Part shown: positions 13,653 to 16,835 of the stretch, in pieces
Layout of the letters: each line of letters starts with the position of its first letter
How positions within the stretch are numbered: the stretch's first letter is position 1
Assembly (NCBI GenBank): GCA_964536215.1
Contig: CAZHWT010000030.1
Coordinates: 1 to 16,835 of the forward strand
Direction: 5' to 3'
Source: CAZHWT01 sp964536215
GTDB taxonomy: Bacteria > Patescibacteriota > CAZHWT01
Length of the DNA stretch: 16,835 nucleotides
Translations under genes and position numbers: made by a program
The notes under the pieces: generated by a model
What the model was told of the DNA's origin: nothing
Databases searched by the model: none
Seen by the model: only the letters and a program-made list of their open reading frames with translations

Positions 13653-13680
13653 ATTCAGGATTCATAATTCAGGATTCTTA
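13653..13680. repeat. 14-bp tandem duplication before ruvA
   Basis: ATTCAGGATTCATA (13653-13666) is followed directly by ATTCAGGATTCTTA (13667-13680), differing at one base. It fills the space where a ruvA ribosome binding site would be; the AGGA in the second copy is 13 nt from the ATG, too far for normal use. Confidence 0.8.
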
Positions 13681-13685
13681 TTTTT

Positions 13686-14258
13686 ATGATTGGTTCTCTA
13701 CGCGGCACTGTTGCACATAAACGAATTAATTCACTTTTGTTGGATGTTGGTGGGGTTGGCTACCAGGTGATGGTGCCTACTCGAGTTGCGGAATCGGCCC
13801 TGCTTGATACTGAGTTGCAGCTATTCACTCATTTGGCGGTACGAGAAGACGCTCTGACCTTGTATGGATTTTCCACTGATGAAGCCAAAGACTTGTTTGA
13901 GTTACTGGTAGGTGTTTCTGGCATTGGTCCTAAGATTGCTTTAGGCATATTATCTACCTATTCTCCGGATGAAGTTCAGTCGGCTGTATCTAGTGGTAAT
14001 GCGGCGGCTTTTAGCGCCGTGTCGGGTATTGGTAAAAAGAATGCCGAGCGAATTGTCTTAGAATTAAAGAATAAGGTTTGGAGCGCAGCTGCGCTACAGC
14101 CGGTTGGCACCAATGGTTCTGGCGACTTGCAGCAGGCGTTGACGGCACTGGGGTATACTGGGGCCGAGGCAGTTAAGATGAGTCAAGGTATCGACGCGGA
14201 GCTACCAGTAGAGGAGCAAATTAAGATGGCCTTGCAGGGAGATAGAGTCGGCAAGTAG
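13686..14258 (+). CDS. ruvA: Holliday junction branch migration protein RuvA
   Basis: RuvA is a tetramer that binds the four-way junction and loads the RuvB motor. At 190 aa it is slightly short of E. coli RuvA (203). It starts with the OB-fold domain (MIGSLRGTV, 1-62). Two helix-hairpin-helix motifs follow: VSGIGPKIALGILS (77-90) and VSGIGKKNAERIVLELKNKV (112-131). A flexible linker with Gly/Ser/Asn (about 138-147) leads to the RuvB-binding domain III (148-187, QQALTALGYTGAEA). ATG 13686 matches the family start exactly. There is no Shine-Dalgarno and no clear promoter, so it is probably read from the ruvC transcript. The stop codon lies inside a repeat that runs into the ruvB leader. Confidence 0.97.
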   Translation: MIGSLRGTVAHKRINSLLLDVGGVGYQVMVPTRVAESALLDTELQLFTHLAVREDALTLYGFSTDEAKDLFELLVGVSGIGPKIALGILSTYSPDEVQSAVSSGNAAAFSAVSGIGKKNAERIVLELKNKVWSAAALQPVGTNGSGDLQQALTALGYTGAEAVKMSQGIDAELPVEEQIKMALQGDRVGK

Positions 14259-14326
14259 GCAAGACGGGAGTAGGCAAGAATTATTGTGCTTCTCCTACCC
14301 GATACTGCTTACTTCTCTTGCCTACT
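14253..14326. repeat. Direct and inverted AGTAGGCAAGA repeats between ruvA and ruvB
   Basis: AGTAGGCAAGA occurs at 14254-14264 (including the ruvA stop TAG) and at 14270-14279 plus one base. Its exact complement, TCTTGCCTACT, is at 14316-14326, 5 nt before the ruvB ATG. Degenerate complementary pieces (TTCTCCTACCC, CTGCTTACTTC) lie between. Either left copy can pair with the right one, giving alternative hairpins with a long loop. Confidence 0.75.
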
Positions 14327-14331
14327 ACATT

Positions 14332-15348
14332 ATGGAACAATCAGGAATTCTGTCTAGTAAAATAAGTTCTCCGGAAGAAGAAGTGGTCGAAGTGACACTT
14401 CGACCACAACGGCTAGTGGATTACATTGGCCAAGAAAAGGTTAAGGAGCATATTGGCTTGGCGGCCACGGCGGCTCGGGGTCGAGATCAGTCACTTGATC
14501 ACGTCTTGCTGTATGGTCCACCTGGGCTAGGTAAGACGACGCTGGCTCATATTATCGGTAATGAAATGGGCTCGAGAGTTAAAGTGACAGCTGGTCCGGC
14601 ACTGAGTCGAGCCGGAGATGTGGCCTCAATTTTAACCTCTCTGGAGCCAGGTGATATTTTGTTTGTCGATGAGATTCACCGCTTAAATCGTCAGGTGGAG
14701 GAGCTGTTGTATCCAGCCATGGAGGACTTTGCCTTAGATATTGTGTTAGGCAAGGGGGTCGGGGCCAAGAGTGTCCGGTTGGATTTGCCGCATTTTACTA
14801 TTATTGGAGCAACTACGCGCATTGGCATGTTATCTGGGCCGTTGCGGGACCGGTTTGGACTGATTCATAGACTTGAGTTTTATCAGTCAGGGGAATTGCG
14901 ACAAATTGTGCAGCGATCAGCAGGGGTTTTAAACTTGACTATAGACGAGGCGGCGGCTGAGTTGCTGGGTCAACGATCTCGCGGCACGCCGCGCATTGCT
15001 AATCGCCTACTTAAGCGAGTGCGAGATGTGGCGGAAGTGGATAAGCACCCTTTGGTCAACGAGGCATTGGTGGAGCAGGTTCTGACCATGTTTGAGGTTG
15101 ACTCTTTGGGATTGGATTCTAACGATCGACGCTACTTGCTTCTTTTAGCCAACGGGTTTGAGGGTGGGCCGGTTGGGCTAGAGACAATGGCCGCCGCCCT
15201 GGCAGAAGATAGTGGTACGCTGGAGGAAGTCATTGAACCATTCTTGCTGCAGCAAGGCTTAATAGCGCGAACGCCCAGAGGGCGAGTCCTGACCGCCAAT
15301 GGCTATAAACATCTAGGACTATCGCCAAAGCAAGCGATGCTGGTCTAG
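14332..15348 (+). CDS. ruvB: Holliday junction branch migration helicase RuvB
   Basis: RuvB is the hexameric AAA+ motor that drives branch migration on either side of the RuvA-bound junction. It is 338 aa, typical for the family. Key motifs are LRPQRLVDYIGQ (23-34), GPPGLGKTTL (62-71, Walker A), ILFVDEIHRL (109-118, Walker B), GATTRIGMLSGPLRDRFG (159-176, sensor 1 and arginine finger) and RGTPRIANRLLKRVRD (sensor 2 region, about 217-232). The C-terminal winged helix contains GGPVGLETMAAAL and ends with RTPRGRVLT. I place the start at 14332 (MEQSGIL) because the frame back to 14284 would translate the repeat region and has no family similarity. No Shine-Dalgarno is visible; the start sits next to the right arm of the repeat hairpin. 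Confidence 0.97.
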   Translation: MEQSGILSSKISSPEEEVVEVTLRPQRLVDYIGQEKVKEHIGLAATAARGRDQSLDHVLLYGPPGLGKTTLAHIIGNEMGSRVKVTAGPALSRAGDVASILTSLEPGDILFVDEIHRLNRQVEELLYPAMEDFALDIVLGKGVGAKSVRLDLPHFTIIGATTRIGMLSGPLRDRFGLIHRLEFYQSGELRQIVQRSAGVLNLTIDEAAAELLGQRSRGTPRIANRLLKRVRDVAEVDKHPLVNEALVEQVLTMFEVDSLGLDSNDRRYLLLLANGFEGGPVGLETMAAALAEDSGTLEEVIEPFLLQQGLIARTPRGRVLTANGYKHLGLSPKQAMLV

Positions 15349-15354
15349 GGGCCC

Positions 15355-15457
15355 AAATTCGAAAATTGAAAAAAGAAAGACGAAACAAATCAGAAATTCG
15401 AATCAAAATGTAGTTTTCTATTTTTGTATTTTGCTATTGTTTCGATATTCAAATTTA
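15355..15457. repeat. Imperfect A-rich/T-rich inverted repeat after ruvB
   Basis: A purine-rich arm (15355-15410) contains AAATTCGAA twice (15355-15363 and 15394-15402) and is followed by a pyrimidine-rich arm (15413-15457). The longest exact pairing is CGAAACAA (15381-15388) with TTGTTTCG (15437-15444). It may act as a loose terminator between ruvB and the next gene. Confidence 0.55.
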
Positions 15458-15486
15458 TATTTTGGTATTTTTTGGTTGCGTGGCTC

Positions 15487-15515
15487 TTGCCAGTTGCTAG
15501 GTTTTACGTAATACT
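15487..15515 (+). promoter_or_regulatory. Probable promoter of the 118-aa membrane protein gene
   Basis: TTGCCA (15487-15492) and AATACT (15510-15515) are 17 bp apart. Transcription would start about 8 nt before the ATG at 15531. No Shine-Dalgarno is present. Confidence 0.45.
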
Positions 15516-15530
15516 GAATAGACCTATTTT

Positions 15531-15887
15531 ATGACTGAAAGACTTGAAGGCGAGTTGACTCGCCACCACAACCAGCCATTTTACGCTCAAAAGCAGCAGC
15601 CCAAGTTTTTCTGGGGCGGATGCTTGGTGCCACTAGCAGTTATTGGTGTGCTGGCTTTACTGGCTATAAAAGGTTTATCTGGAGCTAGCATTACTGATAT
15701 TGCACTAGGCTTTATGCGCATTGCGCTGTTGCTATCGTTCGCCCTAATGATCTTTGGGGCCATCATTTTTGGTAAAACACGGTCTAGCTTAGGCAAAGGC
15801 TTGCTGTTGGGAGCCTTTATCGTCCTACTATTATTGGCCTTTGGCCTCATTTCCTTATTTACTACCTCTGGGAATGCACTTAAATAA
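15531..15887 (+). CDS. Three-helix membrane protein, unknown function
   Basis: A 118-aa protein with no family that I recognise. Residues 1-26 are a polar N-terminus rich in His, Gln, Glu and Lys. Three hydrophobic helices follow at about 28-48, 60-80 and 89-110, separated by short loops (GKTRSSLGKG between the last two, probably inside). The C-terminus is short. There is no signal peptidase site. It follows ruvB by 182 bp with its own likely promoter, so it is not clearly part of the ruv operon, and it converges on the carbonic-anhydrase-like gene across a shared hairpin. Confidence 0.75.
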   Translation: MTERLEGELTRHHNQPFYAQKQQPKFFWGGCLVPLAVIGVLALLAIKGLSGASITDIALGFMRIALLLSFALMIFGAIIFGKTRSSLGKGLLLGAFIVLLLLAFGLISLFTTSGNALK

Positions 15888-15906
15888 ATTATGTGATTCA
15901 TTGCAT

Positions 15907-15939
15907 GAAAAAACCTCACACGCCCTTGTGTGAGGTTTT
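15907..15939 (-). terminator. Rho-independent terminator of the carbonic-anhydrase-like gene
   Basis: A 12-bp stem (15910-15921 with 15928-15939) has a 6-nt loop. The A-run at 15908-15913 gives a T-run on the minus strand, right after the stop at 15944. The plus side has only TTTT, so it is a weaker terminator for the 118-aa gene. A second small hairpin, GGCTAGC-gctt-GCTAGCC (15942-15959), overlaps the last codons and stop. Confidence 0.88.
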
Positions 15940-15943
15940 GAGG

Positions 15944-16681
15944 CTAGCGCTTGCTAGCCAACATGCGTTGTCGACATCTTTCGGCCGGACTCCTGGTTGG
16001 ATGTAGGAGTGAAACGTCGGAGGGAAATGCCGCGCTGCAGTCTTCTGTTGGCAGAAGCACATCATGCGGCTGCATCTTGGCCAGCATTTCTGAATACTCT
16101 GCTGGATCGTAGGTGCAGGCCAGCCGTAACGGCGTCATTTGAGAACCGTTAGTAGTGACATCGCCAAAGTATAGCTTGACGCTGTAGGGAAGCTCCATGC
16201 TATGAAGGTCGGCTAACGTAAGCCGAATTGCCTCTTCCCATGACAAACGAGTACCGGCTGCTTCGGCAGCACATCCATCATGTTGGGTCATGATGATATT
16301 GAGGACACGTATGTCTGCGTTATGTGCCGTTACCAGAAAGCCCAGCGTATCGGACGAATACCTGCCGCCAGCCGGTCCAGGAGTGTAGATCTTGAGCCAG
16401 TTGAACCGGAAAATGTTACGGGCTTTCAAGTTGATAGTTTCCCCGTCCGGCATGAGACAAATCCGGTCAAGCTCTCGAAGGGTCTGCGGATGAAACAATG
16501 CTTCAATATCATCTCCGCAGATGGCGCCAACTTTGCGTCGATTAATTCGACCATCGCCGCAGCCAACCATGATAGAGGCGTACTTGCTTTGAATGGGCTC
16601 TCCTTCTACTGATAGTGGCACAAGTCTGGCCGCAGCTTCAATCTGCTCCGCAGTCGGTTCTGGAAATCGAGAATCCGGCAT
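15944..16681 (-). CDS. Divergent beta-carbonic-anhydrase-fold protein
   Basis: A 245-aa protein with the zinc-site pattern of beta-carbonic anhydrases. Numbered from ATG 16681, VGCGDGR holds the Cys-x-Asp-x-Arg motif (Cys41, Asp43, Arg45), and QHDGC holds His-x-x-Cys (His134, Cys137). Beta-CAs bind zinc by these two Cys and His, with the Asp-Arg pair as gate. The stretch PGPAGGRYSSDTLGFLVTAHNADIRVLNIIMTQHDGC aligns in style with the family's 'RNAG...S...L..GV..I.V.GH.DCG'. The gap between motifs (93 residues) is larger than in E. coli Can (56), so an extra segment lies between them. Carbonic anhydrase activity is inferred, and a non-enzymatic zinc protein is possible. The ATG is preferred over GTG 16693 because GGAGAG (SD) lies between them. 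It has its own promoter and terminator. Confidence 0.75.
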   Translation of the reverse strand: MPDSRFPEPTAEQIEAAARLVPLSVEGEPIQSKYASIMVGCGDGRINRRKVGAICGDDIEALFHPQTLRELDRICLMPDGETINLKARNIFRFNWLKIYTPGPAGGRYSSDTLGFLVTAHNADIRVLNIIMTQHDGCAAEAAGTRLSWEEAIRLTLADLHSMELPYSVKLYFGDVTTNGSQMTPLRLACTYDPAEYSEMLAKMQPHDVLLPTEDCSAAFPSDVSLLHPTRSPAERCRQRMLASKR

Positions 16682-16730
16682 TTGTCTCTCCACTTTCTTT
16701 TGCGTATGCTACCAATTTGAGCACTAGAAT

Positions 16731-16759
16731 GTTTTACTCCTATGAAAAATTGCTGTCAA
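16731..16759 (-). promoter_or_regulatory. Sigma70-type promoter of the carbonic-anhydrase-like gene
   Basis: On the minus strand a perfect TTGACA (16754-16759) and TAAAAC (16731-16736) are 17 bp apart. The leader of about 40 nt carries GGAGAG just upstream of the ATG at 16681. Confidence 0.65.
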
Positions 16760-16796
16760 GTTGTACGAAGAGGTGAGGAAGGCGAAGTGGGTTTGG

Positions 16797-16810
16797 GAGG
16801 TACGTACCTC
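16797..16810. repeat. 14-bp perfect palindrome at the window edge
   Basis: GAGGTACGTACCTC reads the same on both strands. It shares the TACGTAC core with the tract at 9485-9531. No gene is seen in 16760-16835. Confidence 0.7.
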
Positions 16811-16835
16811 AGCCGATTACGACTAGTCAGCTGCT

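Overview
This window is ordinary bacterial chromosome: standard genetic code, compact gene spacing, and mixed gene strands. TGA acts as a stop at the end of the SpoU methyltransferase gene, and long genes such as clpB contain no in-frame TGA. That argues against the recoded Gracilibacteria/Absconditabacteria code. The gene mix, short intergenic gaps, and many genes with a promoter -10 box directly before the ATG and no Shine-Dalgarno fit a small-genome lineage such as the Candidate Phyla Radiation (Patescibacteria, perhaps Saccharibacteria). This placement is inference; no rRNA gene is present to test it.

Layout. 1-880: an unrecognised 192-aa protein with its own consensus promoter and a strong terminator. 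972-3456: divergent hisS (-) and a membrane-anchored CapA-type metallophosphatase (+). 3457-5039: sparse DNA holding a possible 35-aa membrane peptide, a secreted CAP-domain protein and a possible structured RNA ending in a terminator. 5040-8783 (-): clpB with a CIRCE-like operator (heat-shock control by HrcA), then a membrane-anchored SurA-N-like chaperone with a very basic tail. 8949-10187: a minimal SpoU methyltransferase (-) divergent from a cytosine deaminase of the fungal FCY1 type (+), separated by a 47-nt strictly alternating purine/pyrimidine tract. 10362-12524: rarA (-) with a Ser/Asp-rich insertion, divergent from a DedA protein (+). 12641-15887 (+): a DUF4383-like membrane protein, ruvC-ruvA-ruvB, and a three-helix membrane protein. 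15944-16681 (-): a divergent beta-carbonic-anhydrase-fold protein with its own promoter and terminator.

Themes. Genome maintenance (RuvABC Holliday junction branch migration and resolution, RarA at stalled forks), proteostasis (ClpB, SurA-like), translation (HisRS, SpoU) and cell envelope (CapA, CAP, DedA, small membrane proteins). No mobile element, CRISPR array, tRNA or rRNA was found. The points most worth a second look are the repeated 'TGnTAnnnT then 6-9 nt then ATG' leaderless starts, the CIRCE at clpB, the FCY1-type deaminase, the divergent carbonic-anhydrase-like protein, the possible structured RNA at 4695-4882 and the imperfect inverted repeats in the gene gaps.
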